Positions 1-6,917 of a stretch of DNA of 8,220 bases are shown piece after piece (positions within the stretch are counted from its first letter, which is position 1; each line of letters starts with the position of its first letter). The notes beneath the pieces were generated by a model. It worked only from the letters and a program-made list of their open reading frames with translations. It was not told the origin of the DNA and did not search any database. A program made the translations under genes and the position numbers. This DNA comes from an archaeon (lineage in GTDB: Archaea; Thermoproteota; Nitrososphaeria; Nitrososphaerales; JACAEJ01): the NCBI GenBank assembly GCA_024256265.1, contig JACGUK010000048.1, positions 1 through 8,220 on the forward strand, given 5' to 3'.

Positions 1-1323
1 GAGCCAGCTGTAATAGGAGATGCTTATGGCATAGGTATAAGAGTAATTCATTCTGGCTCTCTAGCCTTCTTTGCTACCAATGATATATCAAAAAAGAACA
101 TAAAAAATATCGTTGAGAGCGCTGTAAAAAGGGCTAAAGCATCATTACCACTCTTAAAGCATAAAGTTCTTCTGAGCAAAGAAAAATCGATCAAAGTTGA
201 TTGGAAGGTAGAGGAGAAAAAAAGCATAGAGAACATTGGCTTTGATGACCTTTTCGGTTTGCTGAAGGATGTAGATCATCTTATAAAGGATGGAAAGGCT
301 GATGTTGCTTTTCCTAATAGATTGTTGGTATCTTCAACTCTTCTTGAAGAAAAGTTTTACATGAATAGCGATGGAGTAATGATAAGGAGTAGAGTGCCAA
401 AGGTAGGTTTCCATAGTTATATTACAACCTCTTACAAAGGCAAGACAACCACCATAACTATACCTTCAGGCTATTCTCAGCTTGGAGAGAGTGGTGGATG
501 GGAGGTGATTGAGAGATTGAAGATTTTTGAGTATATACAAAAGGAGGCTGAGAATCTTTCTTTCGCTGTTAAGAATGAGCAAAAGCCACCAAAAGAAATA
601 GTAGATGTAATTCTTGGTCCTCAAGTCAGTGGCATAATAGCCCACGAGTCAGCAGGTCATCCTGGAGAAGCTGATAGAATTCTTGGAAGAGAGGCAGCTC
701 AGGCAGGAGAATCTTACCTTAAGCCCAATGATCTTAACCTTAAGATTGGAAGCAAAGAGGCCTATGTGAGTGACGATCCTACTATCCCAAATTCTAATGG
801 CTTTTACCTTTACGATGATGAAGGAGTTCCTGCTAGGAAGAGGAGGTTGATAGAGGCAGGAATAATTAGTGAATTCTTGCATAATAGAGCAACAGCCTAT
901 GAATTTAAAATTTCAAGCAATGGTTCATCAAGGGCTACAAGGTATGACAGAGAGCCTATTGTAAGGATGGCAAATACCTTCGTTGAGCCTGGCGATCATT
1001 CTTTAGAGGAGCTTTTTGAGGATATCGAGCTCGGTGTTTACATAAAATCCTTCATGGAGTGGAATATCGATGATAAGCGCCTGAATCAAAGATACGTTGG
1101 CCTTGAAGCTTACTTGATAGAGAAAGGAGAGATAAAAAATATGGTAAGGAATCCTGTTCTAGAGATAACGACTCCTAAGCTATGGAGTAGCGTTGATGCA
1201 AGGAGCAAAGAGGTTGAATTTGTGGCTGCAACTTGTGGTAAAGGAGACCCTATGCAAGGAATTCCAGTTTGGACTGGGGGGCCAAATATAAGGCTCAGGG
1301 CTATTAGATTGGGGGAGAGATAA
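1..1323 (+). CDS. tldD: TldD, metallopeptidase subunit of TldD/TldE (5'-partial)
   Basis: The frame is open from base 1, so the gene starts before the window. By comparison with the family roughly 40-50 N-terminal residues are missing, and the internal TTG at 259 is not the real start. The visible 440 residues begin in the family's N-terminal domain (GIGIRV, then FFATNDIS). They carry the HExxxH zinc motif as HESAGH at 643-660 (visible residues 215-220). Further on are the family blocks FLHNRATAYEF and SSRATRYDREP, and a C-terminal ATCGKG with Cys codon 1234-1236. In E. coli TldD the two His of this motif and a C-terminal Cys bind the metal. TldD and TldE form a cytoplasmic heteromeric protease acting on unfolded or small peptides; bacterial versions process microcin B17 and the CcdA antitoxin. 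The archaeal substrate is unknown and no precursor peptide gene is visible here. tldE abuts directly downstream, so co-translation is likely. Confidence 0.95.
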   Translation, partial: EPAVIGDAYGIGIRVIHSGSLAFFATNDISKKNIKNIVESAVKRAKASLPLLKHKVLLSKEKSIKVDWKVEEKKSIENIGFDDLFGLLKDVDHLIKDGKADVAFPNRLLVSSTLLEEKFYMNSDGVMIRSRVPKVGFHSYITTSYKGKTTTITIPSGYSQLGESGGWEVIERLKIFEYIQKEAENLSFAVKNEQKPPKEIVDVILGPQVSGIIAHESAGHPGEADRILGREAAQAGESYLKPNDLNLKIGSKEAYVSDDPTIPNSNGFYLYDDEGVPARKRRLIEAGIISEFLHNRATAYEFKISSNGSSRATRYDREPIVRMANTFVEPGDHSLEELFEDIELGVYIKSFMEWNIDDKRLNQRYVGLEAYLIEKGEIKNMVRNPVLEITTPKLWSSVDARSKEVEFVAATCGKGDPMQGIPVWTGGPNIRLRAIRLGER

Positions 1324-2655
1324 ATGGAGATAATTGAATTGGTTGATTTAGCTCTAAAAGAGGCATTGAAGCTTGGAGCAACAGACATATCATCCATATG
1401 CTCTAAAACGAATGAAAATATGATCAGGTTCAGCAACAACTCTATTACTGTTAATAAGAACATAAAGAACTTGGAGCTCTTCCTTTATTTGGCTAAGGAT
1501 AATAAGAGGATAATGGGCTCTACATCCAATCCAAGCATAAAAGAGATCAAAGAATTCACTTTAAACTTGATAAAAGCTTGTGAAGAATTATCACCAAGCC
1601 CAGATTACACACCATTGCCAAGGATAGAGACTAAATACACTTCACATGGAATTTACGATGAGAAATTGGTTGAGGATGGGATGAAATTGATAGAATTTGT
1701 TAAAGAAGCCATAGATGCAGGTCTAGAAGCAGGAGCGAATAGAGTCTCAGGTTCTCTGATGGCTTCGGAAGAAAATTTAGCCATTCTCACATCAGGCAAT
1801 GCTACTGGTGAGGATAAGAGAACTAAGATATTGCTCAACGTAAGGGCTTTTTCTAACAAAGAGGCAAGCGGTCATGGATTATCATGCGCTGCAAGACTCA
1901 AAGACTTTAACCCCTATGAAGCGGGCAAAGAGGCAGGAGAGTATGCAAAGGCATCCATAAATCCTAATCCTTGGGAAGAAGGCATCTATGATCTTATTAC
2001 ATTACCAACCGTGACTGCAGATATAATCCAGCACGTGGGATCCTTTGCCTCAGCATTTACGGTAGACACAGGTTTATCTTTCTTAACTGATAAGATTAAT
2101 CAAAAGGTAAGCGTGGATAATTTCACTTTAAGGGACTATGGTGTCATAGAAGGAGGCTTTGGAGGTAGGGGATTCGATGATGAAGGCTTTCCAACCTGTG
2201 AGAATTTAATAATTGAGAAAGGAGTTTTAAAAAATTACCTTCATAATAGCACTACAGCAAAGAAGTTCAATACATCTTCAACAGGCAATGCAGGGATAAT
2301 AGACCCTCATCCTTGGAACCTTGTAGTAGACTCTGGAGATATGAGCACAGATGATATCATAAAGGAGGTTAAAAGGGGCATGATGGTGACGAACAATTGG
2401 TACACAAGGTTTCAGAATATGAGAACTGGCGAGTATTCAACCATACCAAGGGATGCAGCCTTTCTTATCGAGAACGGAAAGATAAAGCACCCAATTGCAG
2501 GGCTCAGAATTAGCGATAGCTTTCCAAGACAATTAGCAAATATCATAGCCATATCTAAGGAGAGAAGATGGATTGAATGGTGGGAAGTATCCATCCCAAC
2601 CCTTGCTCCTTCTATGCTCATAAAAAATGTTACAATAACTAAGGCTTTAGGATGA
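1324..2655 (+). CDS. tldE: TldE/PmbA, non-catalytic partner of TldD
   Basis: This 443-residue protein has the full length of the TldE/PmbA family. Its ATG follows the tldD stop with no gap (TAA at 1321-1323), and a purine-rich GGGGGAGAG at 1311-1319 can serve as ribosome binding site, so the two are translationally linked. Family blocks are visible: GGFGGRGFDDEG (residues 277-288), LHNSTTAKKFNTSSTGNAG (306-324) and NNWYTRFQNMRTGEYST (357-373). In place of the TldD HESAGH motif it has HVGSFA (about 237-242): the first His is kept but the Glu and second His are lost. It also lacks the C-terminal metal-binding Cys. This is the expected state of TldE, which shapes the peptide channel of the heteromer while TldD carries the metal. 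Both are cytoplasmic with no signal or membrane segment. The assignment to TldE rather than a second TldD is firm. Confidence 0.94.
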   Translation: MEIIELVDLALKEALKLGATDISSICSKTNENMIRFSNNSITVNKNIKNLELFLYLAKDNKRIMGSTSNPSIKEIKEFTLNLIKACEELSPSPDYTPLPRIETKYTSHGIYDEKLVEDGMKLIEFVKEAIDAGLEAGANRVSGSLMASEENLAILTSGNATGEDKRTKILLNVRAFSNKEASGHGLSCAARLKDFNPYEAGKEAGEYAKASINPNPWEEGIYDLITLPTVTADIIQHVGSFASAFTVDTGLSFLTDKINQKVSVDNFTLRDYGVIEGGFGGRGFDDEGFPTCENLIIEKGVLKNYLHNSTTAKKFNTSSTGNAGIIDPHPWNLVVDSGDMSTDDIIKEVKRGMMVTNNWYTRFQNMRTGEYSTIPRDAAFLIENGKIKHPIAGLRISDSFPRQLANIIAISKERRWIEWWEVSIPTLAPSMLIKNVTITKALG

Positions 2656-2676
2656 TGTGATAATTTGAGAGTAAGA

Positions 2677-2720
2677 TTTAAAAGTAAAGAAAATTTATCG
2701 ATATATTAGATATGGGGTGA
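2677..2720 (+). promoter_or_regulatory. Promoter and ribosome binding site of the thermosome gene
   Basis: The 69-nt gap between tldE and the chaperonin gene holds a TATA-like TTTAAAAG at 2677-2684. A start of transcription about 25 nt downstream, near 2705, would give a leader of about 20 nt. That leader contains GGGGTGA(T) at 2714-2721. Its GGTGAT core matches the archaeal 16S 3' end, and the run up to base 2720 ends 4 nt before the ATG. The thermosome gene can therefore be transcribed separately from tldDE, which suits an abundant, stress-inducible protein. No terminator is evident between tldE and this promoter, so read-through is possible. Confidence 0.55.
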
Positions 2721-2724
2721 TTTA

Positions 2725-4389
2725 ATGGCAACAGCAGTTCCAGCAGTTACATCAACCGGTCAGCCAATCCTTATCCTCAAAGAAGGTTCCACGCAGACTC
2801 GTGGTAGAGATGCTCAAAGGAACAACATAATGGCGGCTAAGCTGATAGCAGAGGTAGTAAGGAGCTCCTTAGGACCAAGAGGCATGGACAAGATGCTCGT
2901 TGATACTCTAGGAGACGTTACTATAACAAACGACGGAGCGACTATACTAAAAGAGATCGATGTCCAGCATCCTTCTGCAAAGATGATGGTGGAGATTGCC
3001 AAGACTACTGATAATGAAGTTGGAGACGGTACAACTTCAGCGGTAGTCCTTGCAGGTGCTCTTTTGGAAAGAGCAGAAGAGCTCATCAATAAGGATGTCC
3101 ATCCTACAGTTATAGTCGATGGTTACAGAAAAGCATCTGATCAAGCTTTAAACTTTCTCAAAAAGATAGCAATTGAAGTGCCGCCAGATAAGAAAGATTG
3201 GTTAGTTAAGATAGCCAAGACCAGCATGGAGACGAAAATGGTCTCTCAAGATAGTGGGATTTTGGCAGAAGTAGTGGTCGATGGCCTTCTTCAAGTCGCT
3301 GAGAAGGCAGACGGAAGCTACAAGGTTGATATAGATGATGTCAAAGTAGAGAAAAAGGCGGGAGCGTCTCTAGCTGAAACCAAGCTGATAAGAGGTCTAG
3401 TGATAGACAAGGAAGTCGTCCATGCAGGAATGCCTAAGAGAATCAAGAACGCTAAGATAGCCCTTGTCAATGCCCCCCTTGAGATAGAGAAGACAGAGTT
3501 CGATGCCAAGATCAACATAAACAACCCTGAGCAAATAAAGCTATTCTTAGAGGAAGAGAACCGCATGCTAAAGACTATGGTGGACAAAATTGCTGACGTG
3601 GGAGCCAATGTACTAATATGCCAAAAAGGCATCGATGATATAGCCCAGCACTATCTTGCAAAGGCAGGAATAATGGCTATGAGAAGAGCTAAGCAGAGTG
3701 ATATGGACAAGCTGGCAAAGGCTAGTGGAGGCAGAGTAGTAACGAACCTTGAGGATTTATCGGCTGGTGATCTAGGGTTTGCTGAGCTAGTTGAAGAGAG
3801 AAAGATAGAGGAGGACAAGTGGGTCTTCATAGAAGGTTGCAAGAATCCAAAGGCTGTAACGATCTTGGTAAGAGGTGGAACTCAGAGAATCGTCGATGAA
3901 GCAGAGAGGTCTTTGCATGATGCCCTTTGCGTAACGAGGGATGTAATGCAGAAGCCGGCTATAGTTGCAGGTGGTGGAGCACCTGAAGCTCACATTGCCC
4001 ACGAACTAAGGGAATGGTCTCACACTCTTTCTGGAAGAGAGCAATTGGCTGTTCAAAAATTTGCAGAAGCCTTAGAGGTAATACCGTTGACATTGGCCGA
4101 AAATGCAGGGCTTGATCCTATAGACGCTCAAGTGGAGCTAAGGGCAAAGCACGGTCAGGGCATGGTCTGGGCTGGTATCGGTGTCTTCGATGGGGGAATT
4201 ACAGATACCTACGAGAAGGGCATCTATGAACCATTGGTCGTAAAGGAGCAGATCGTAAAGTCAGCAACAGAAGCCGCCTGCATGATACTTAGAATCGATG
4301 ATGTCATAGCTTCTGGCAAGATGAGAGAGACTGGAGCAAGGCCGGGTAGGCCACCAGAAGAGGGGATGCCTGGCGCTGGTGAAGACTGA
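2725..4389 (+). CDS. ths: Thermosome subunit (group II chaperonin)
   Basis: This 554-residue protein is a complete group II chaperonin (archaeal thermosome, relative of CCT/TCP-1), the ATP-driven double-ring folding machine of the cytoplasm. Equatorial nucleotide-binding motifs are all present: SLGPRGMDK (48-56), [11 protein letters not shown] (65-75) and GDGTTSAVV (100-108). The two nucleotide-binding aspartates equivalent to GroEL Asp52 and Asp87 are D70 and D101. The ATPase aspartate equivalent to GroEL D398 is D399 in [14 protein letters not shown] (416-421) and [11 protein letters not shown] (457-467) are further signatures. Residues of about 215-370 form the apical domain, with the built-in lid (helical protrusion) around 250-285. 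The C-terminus [14 protein letters not shown] lacks the long Gly-Met-rich tail of many thermosomes. It is led by its own TATA box and a good GGTGAT site, and followed by a T-run. Which paralogue class it belongs to cannot be decided from one gene. Confidence 0.98.
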   Translation: MATAVPAVTSTGQPILILKEGSTQTRGRDAQRNNIMAAKLIAEVVRSSLGPRGMDKMLVDTLGDVTITNDGATILKEIDVQHPSAKMMVEIAKTTDNEVGDGTTSAVVLAGALLERAEELINKDVHPTVIVDGYRKASDQALNFLKKIAIEVPPDKKDWLVKIAKTSMETKMVSQDSGILAEVVVDGLLQVAEKADGSYKVDIDDVKVEKKAGASLAETKLIRGLVIDKEVVHAGMPKRIKNAKIALVNAPLEIEKTEFDAKININNPEQIKLFLEEENRMLKTMVDKIADVGANVLICQKGIDDIAQHYLAKAGIMAMRRAKQSDMDKLAKASGGRVVTNLEDLSAGDLGFAELVEERKIEEDKWVFIEGCKNPKAVTILVRGGTQRIVDEAERSLHDALCVTRDVMQKPAIVAGGGAPEAHIAHELREWSHTLSGREQLAVQKFAEALEVIPLTLAENAGLDPIDAQVELRAKHGQGMVWAGIGVFDGGITDTYEKGIYEPLVVKEQIVKSATEAACMILRIDDVIASGKMRETGARPGRPPEEGMPGAGED

Positions 4390-4408
4390 CCTTAGTCCTC
4401 ACTCATAA

Positions 4409-4427
4409 TTTTTTTATTTCTATTCTT
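4409..4427 (+). terminator. T-rich terminator after the thermosome gene
   Basis: Twenty bases after the stop codon there is a run of seven T (4409-4415) followed by further T-rich sequence to 4427, with no clear hairpin before it. This is the usual form of intrinsic termination in archaea, where oligo-T tracts on the non-template strand are sufficient. The next gene has its own candidate promoter just downstream. Confidence 0.5.
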
Positions 4428-4430
4428 AGC

Positions 4431-4438
4431 TTTTAAAT
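4431..4438 (+). promoter_or_regulatory. Candidate TATA box of the geranylgeranyl reductase gene
   Basis: TTTTAAAT lies about 70 bp before the TTG start and would place transcription start near 4460, giving a leader of roughly 48 nt. A second A+T block, CTATAA at 4485-4490, sits about 20 bp before the start codon, which is somewhat too close for a leaderless transcript. A weak GGTG at 4498-4501, six bases before the TTG, could act as ribosome binding site. The choice between the two boxes cannot be made from sequence alone. Confidence 0.3.
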
Positions 4439-4507
4439 TGCAAAACAATTATCTATGAGTATTTGTAATGCTTTAGACGACTCTCTATAATGGACTCGGT
4501 GTAAAAC

Positions 4508-5845
4508 TTGCAAAGATATGATATCATAATTGTAGGCGCTGGGAGTGCTGGATGTCTTGCAGGCATGACGAGTGCTGAGCATGGCTCAAAAGTCTTAATG
4601 CTAGATTGCAAGGATTTTAAGGAAATAGGTAAGAAAGTCTGTGGGGATGCTATAGGATCCCATCACTTTAAGAGTGTTCATCTAAAAAATCCTCCGAGTA
4701 ACGCCGTAAGAAGTAAGATTAATTCCATAGTTGTCTGCTCTCCATCAGGCAATTATAGCTATAAGGTTGAAGGGGAGGGCTACGCTCTAAATAGGTACGA
4801 GTTTGGTCGTTGGCTTTTAGATCAAGCCTTAGATAAAGGTGTAGAGCTGAAACCAAATACAAAGGTAACCTCCCCTATAATAGAAAAAGGAAGGGTCGTA
4901 GGCGTTAAAGCTTTAGATAATAAAACTGGAGAAATTCAATCCTTTTCATGTAAAGTAGTTGTAGATGCTAGTGGCTGGACTGGAGTCATAAGAAGAGCCT
5001 TACCTGATTTTCATGGTCTTGTGAAGGAACCAGAATGGAGAGATGTTGCTATATGTTACAGAGAAGTAAGGAAGTTAAAGAGGAGCATAAACAATCCAAG
5101 TTCAGCCAAAATTTACTTGGATACAAGGATAGCTCCAGGAGGTTATTGGTGGTTCTTTCCTCAAGGCGAAGATTTAGTAAATATAGGTATAGGAGTTCAA
5201 GGAGGTCGTGGAAATGATCCGAAGAGCCTTTTTAAAGAGAATCTATCAAGCCTTCCCATCCTTGAAGACTCAAAGATTATAGATGCAGGTGGCGGAGTCG
5301 CACCAACTAGAAGGTCTCTTCACTCTTTAGTGGCTTTTGGAGTTATGTTTGCTGGAGACTCCGGCTTTACAGCGAACCCCATGCATGCTGGTGGTATAGG
5401 GCCATCCATGTTATCAGGAAGAATAGCTGGAAGAGTCGCTGTAGAGAGCTTGAGCGAAGAAGATCCAAAAAAGGCTTTATGGAGAGCTAACAAAGAATAC
5501 GTAAAAGCTTATGGCATGAAGGCTGCTGGCTTAGAGATCTTAAGAATCTTCTTACAAGAGTTGAGTAACGATGATTTGGAGTTCGGCATGGAGAGGAAAT
5601 TAATAACAGAATCAGATCTAACAAGGCTCAGCTACGGTCGTGGGGATCTATCGGTGAGGGAGAAGGCTGGAAGGATTATTAGAGGTGTTAGAAGACCCAG
5701 CATACTTCTTCATTTGACGACTGTGGCTAGCTACATGAAGAAGGTCAAGAAGCTCTACAGGGATTACCCTGAAGAGGAAGATTATAAAGGTTGGTCTGAA
5801 GCTGTCTACCGAGTTTTTTCAGAATTCAAAGAGAAGGTAACCTAA
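4508..5845 (+). CDS. Geranylgeranyl reductase family FAD-dependent protein
   Basis: This 445-residue flavoprotein belongs to the geranylgeranyl reductase family. In archaea members saturate the double bonds of the geranylgeranyl chains of ether lipids, or of related isoprenoids. The N-terminal Rossmann motif is DIIIVGAGSAG (residues 5-15). It is followed by D33, VCGDAI (44-49) and DASGW (153-157). The family substrate motif reads PGGYWWFFP (210-218), and the second FAD motif is GDSGFTANPMHAGGIG (283-298). Cys45 lies where a functionally important cysteine occurs in the Sulfolobus enzyme (from memory, Cys47). The start must be the TTG at 4508: an in-frame TAA lies at 4502-4504, and any later start would cut into the FAD fold. 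A mostly helical, Lys/Arg/Glu-rich C-terminal region (about 340-445) follows the FAD domain, with no transmembrane segment. Family membership is firm. Whether it acts on membrane lipids, quinone side chains or another isoprenoid is not, because archaea often hold several paralogues. Confidence 0.9.
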   Translation: MQRYDIIIVGAGSAGCLAGMTSAEHGSKVLMLDCKDFKEIGKKVCGDAIGSHHFKSVHLKNPPSNAVRSKINSIVVCSPSGNYSYKVEGEGYALNRYEFGRWLLDQALDKGVELKPNTKVTSPIIEKGRVVGVKALDNKTGEIQSFSCKVVVDASGWTGVIRRALPDFHGLVKEPEWRDVAICYREVRKLKRSINNPSSAKIYLDTRIAPGGYWWFFPQGEDLVNIGIGVQGGRGNDPKSLFKENLSSLPILEDSKIIDAGGGVAPTRRSLHSLVAFGVMFAGDSGFTANPMHAGGIGPSMLSGRIAGRVAVESLSEEDPKKALWRANKEYVKAYGMKAAGLEILRIFLQELSNDDLEFGMERKLITESDLTRLSYGRGDLSVREKAGRIIRGVRRPSILLHLTTVASYMKKVKKLYRDYPEEEDYKGWSEAVYRVFSEFKEKVT

Positions 5846-5895
5846 CCTAGTCACACAATCTCCTTTCTCTATGTGGATTCTTTTCGGTGAGATAG

Positions 5896-6558
5896 CTAGT
5901 CTGGCAAAACCTCAGGGTTGGCACTTTTTGATTTCTTCCTTGGCCTTGATCTTGATCCTGTAGATCTTCTCGTTCTTTTTGATTTTTGTTTAGGCTGAGG
6001 TTGGGTAGACATGTTATCGATTTGGGCAGTATTTGTTACCTCATACGTAGTAACGGGTGGGCTATCGAATTGAGCAGGTGTGTTGTCATAGGACGGCGTA
6101 TCCTCAATTTGAATGGATGACGTGATGCCTTCAGGTTGAGCATGGGATGGAACGCTTTCGGTTTGAATATTCATGAGCTCCGAGGGAGTTGACTGAACTA
6201 CATTGGAGGCATCTTGGGGTACCAATAATACGCTAGTTGGCGCATCAATGGCTGGGCTATCGTATTGAACTGGCGGATTGTCATGAGATATAGTAACCTC
6301 ATTCTGGACAGATGGTAGGTTACTCTCAGGCTGAATATTGGGCGTAATATTTTCGGGTTGAATGGCTACCTGTTCTACGTTTGATGATTGAGACCGCTCC
6401 TCATGGGCAACCTTTATGGCCTCTGCAAGCTCTTTTGCCTTTGTATCTTGGTTGGCTTCCTCTACTGCACGACTTTTGGTTATGGCTGGCGCTACCGATA
6501 CATTCTTCGCCCCACCAAACCAACTTCTTATCCTACTTAAAATGCTCATTTCCGACAT
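5896..6558 (-). CDS. Unrecognised low-complexity protein with 65-residue tandem repeat and basic tail
   Basis: I do not recognise this 220-residue protein. I start it at ATG 6558-6556 because a TATA-like ATTTATTA sits 26 bp before it, as expected for a leaderless mRNA, and no Shine-Dalgarno is visible. The frame stays open to a TTG at 6594, which would add 12 residues and is less likely. Residues 1-20 contain a short amphipathic stretch with a WFGG turn. Residues 30-55 are charged and probably helical. Residues 66-189 are rich in Pro, Ser, Gln, Thr and Asn, with recurring IQPE-like motifs and DNPPVQYDSP (93-102) matched by DNTPAQFDSP (158-167), exactly 65 residues on. Residues 190-212 are dense in Lys, Arg and Ser (KSKRTRRSTGSRSRPRKK), suggesting contact with nucleic acid or another polyanion. 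There is no cysteine, signal peptide or membrane span, and most of the chain is probably disordered. It converges with the reductase gene (50-bp gap). The repeat pattern and steady reading frame argue for a real gene; its function is unknown. Confidence 0.7.
   Translation of the reverse strand: MSEMSILSRIRSWFGGAKNVSVAPAITKSRAVEEANQDTKAKELAEAIKVAHEERSQSSNVEQVAIQPENITPNIQPESNLPSVQNEVTISHDNPPVQYDSPAIDAPTSVLLVPQDASNVVQSTPSELMNIQTESVPSHAQPEGITSSIQIEDTPSYDNTPAQFDSPPVTTYEVTNTAQIDNMSTQPQPKQKSKRTRRSTGSRSRPRKKSKSANPEVLPD
5974..6363 (-). repeat. Tandem duplication of 195 nt (65 codons) inside the low-complexity gene
   Basis: Copy one covers residues 66-130 (6363-6169) and copy two residues 131-195 (6168-5974). 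Without any gap, 18 of the first 38 residue pairs are identical, ending in the DN-P-Q-DSP block; the rest of the unit has diverged. The similarity is also visible in DNA: about 34 bases around 6253-6282 and 6058-6087 differ at only about nine or ten sites, sharing GGGCTATCG and TTGTCAT. A strict 195-nt register indicates an old in-frame duplication rather than chance composition. Confidence 0.65.
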
Positions 6559-6579
6559 TATTCTTGCATGAATAGATAT

Positions 6580-6588
6580 GTAATAAAT
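6580..6588 (-). promoter_or_regulatory. Candidate TATA box for a leaderless transcript of the low-complexity gene
   Basis: On the minus strand ATTTATTAC occupies 6588 down to 6580, its centre about 26 bp before the ATG at 6558. That is the normal archaeal TATA-to-start distance, so transcription would begin at or next to the start codon. This spacing is the main reason for preferring ATG 6558 over TTG 6594, since the box lies inside the longer reading frame. Confidence 0.4.
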
Positions 6589-6702
6589 GGTCAACTTCTT
6601 TAAACAATTATGTTAACTCAACATAAATGCGAATTTGACTATCCTTGTTTTTTGAATAAATGACTGTGAATTCTCTATTACATGTGGCTTTCCCTGTTTT
6701 GA

Positions 6703-6822
6703 GCATAGCTCTTTGACTCTAATCTTGATTTTTGTTCATAAGACTAGTGATTTGAAATTTTATAGTTTAATGGTAAGACTAGGAAATGAGTTTTTGGCTT
6801 TGATACTTAAAGAGAGCTATGC
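6703..6822. repeat. Widely spaced 10-bp inverted repeat
   Basis: GCATAGCTCT at 6703-6712 is matched by its exact reverse complement AGAGCTATGC at 6813-6822, with 100 bp between. Similarity continues outward of the match as TTTGA on the left arm and, on the opposite strand of the right arm, CTTTAA after a two-base insertion. The left arm also sits in a small hairpin, GAGC-ATA-GCTC (6701-6711). Possible roles are two operator sites for a regulator or the base of a transcribed stem; neither is shown. Confidence 0.45.
6739..6782 (+). repeat. 9-bp direct repeat TAAGACTAG
   Basis: TAAGACTAG occurs at 6739-6747 and again at 6774-6782, 35 bp apart start to start, both inside the inverted repeat spacer. 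In this A+T-rich stretch a pair of 9-mers could arise by chance, so the biological weight is limited. It is recorded because it lies with the inverted repeat in the only long noncoding region. Confidence 0.35.
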
Positions 6823-6884
6823 ACATACATTCAACAATTTCAATTTGAGATTTCTTTAATTCTCCTCATGATAAAATAGGTATT

Positions 6885-6891
6885 TTTAAAT
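6885..6891 (+). promoter_or_regulatory. Candidate TATA box of the HTH-ACT regulator
   Basis: TTTAAAT (within a longer T5A3T run, 6883-6891) is centred about 30 bp before the TTG start, so transcription should begin around 6913-6915. That leaves a leader of only a few bases and no room for a Shine-Dalgarno, consistent with leaderless or near-leaderless translation. Confidence 0.4.
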
Positions 6892-6917
6892 GCAATCATG
6901 AATATATCTGTTTAGAT

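Larger units (their letters stand above)
6559..6917. other. Divergent intergenic region, no gene seen
   Basis: About 360 bp separate the minus-strand low-complexity gene from the plus-strand regulator. It is strongly A+T-rich and holds only very short open frames, the longest noted being about 18 codons from ATG 6660. It contains the TATA boxes of both flanking genes, a 10-bp inverted repeat 100 bp apart and a 9-bp direct repeat between its arms. I find no convincing tRNA, no C/D-box pattern and no GC-rich structured RNA. It may be a two-way regulatory region or carry an unknown small RNA; the sequence does not settle this. Confidence 0.6.

Noticed and set aside
48..236. Phe-rich minus-strand 62-codon open frame at the left edge
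   Set aside because: It is antisense to the tldD N-terminal domain. The Phe richness comes from reading AAA/GAA lysine and glutamate codons backwards.
1110..1463. Minus-strand 117-codon open frame across the tldD-tldE junction, with a hydrophobic N-terminus
   Set aside because: It overlaps two well-supported genes whose conserved C-terminal and N-terminal segments explain the sequence; the hydrophobic residues are a frame artefact.
2814..3089. Minus-strand 91-codon open frame inside the thermosome gene
   Set aside because: It is antisense to the strongly conserved nucleotide-binding region and its Ser/Ile/Leu-rich product looks like a reverse-complement shadow.
3318..3632. Minus-strand 104-codon open frame inside the thermosome gene
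   Set aside because: It is antisense to the apical domain, with no ribosome binding site, no promoter and no recognisable motif.
5846..5895. Possible shared terminator between the convergent reductase and low-complexity genes
   Set aside because: The 50-bp gap has only short pyrimidine runs and no clear T-tract or hairpin on either strand.
6381..6575. Plus-strand 64-codon open frame opposite the low-complexity gene
   Set aside because: The minus-strand frame is longer and has an internal protein-level repeat and a correctly placed TATA box; the plus-strand frame has none of these.
6754..6842. tRNA-like D-arm: TAGT (6763-6766) and ACTA (6778-6781) around an 11-base loop containing GG, with a near-matching GAAATTT / CAATTTC acceptor pair
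   Set aside because: No five-base-pair anticodon stem fits after the D-arm, there is no proper T-arm, and stems this A+T-rich would be unlike archaeal tRNAs. Probably chance in A+T-rich DNA.
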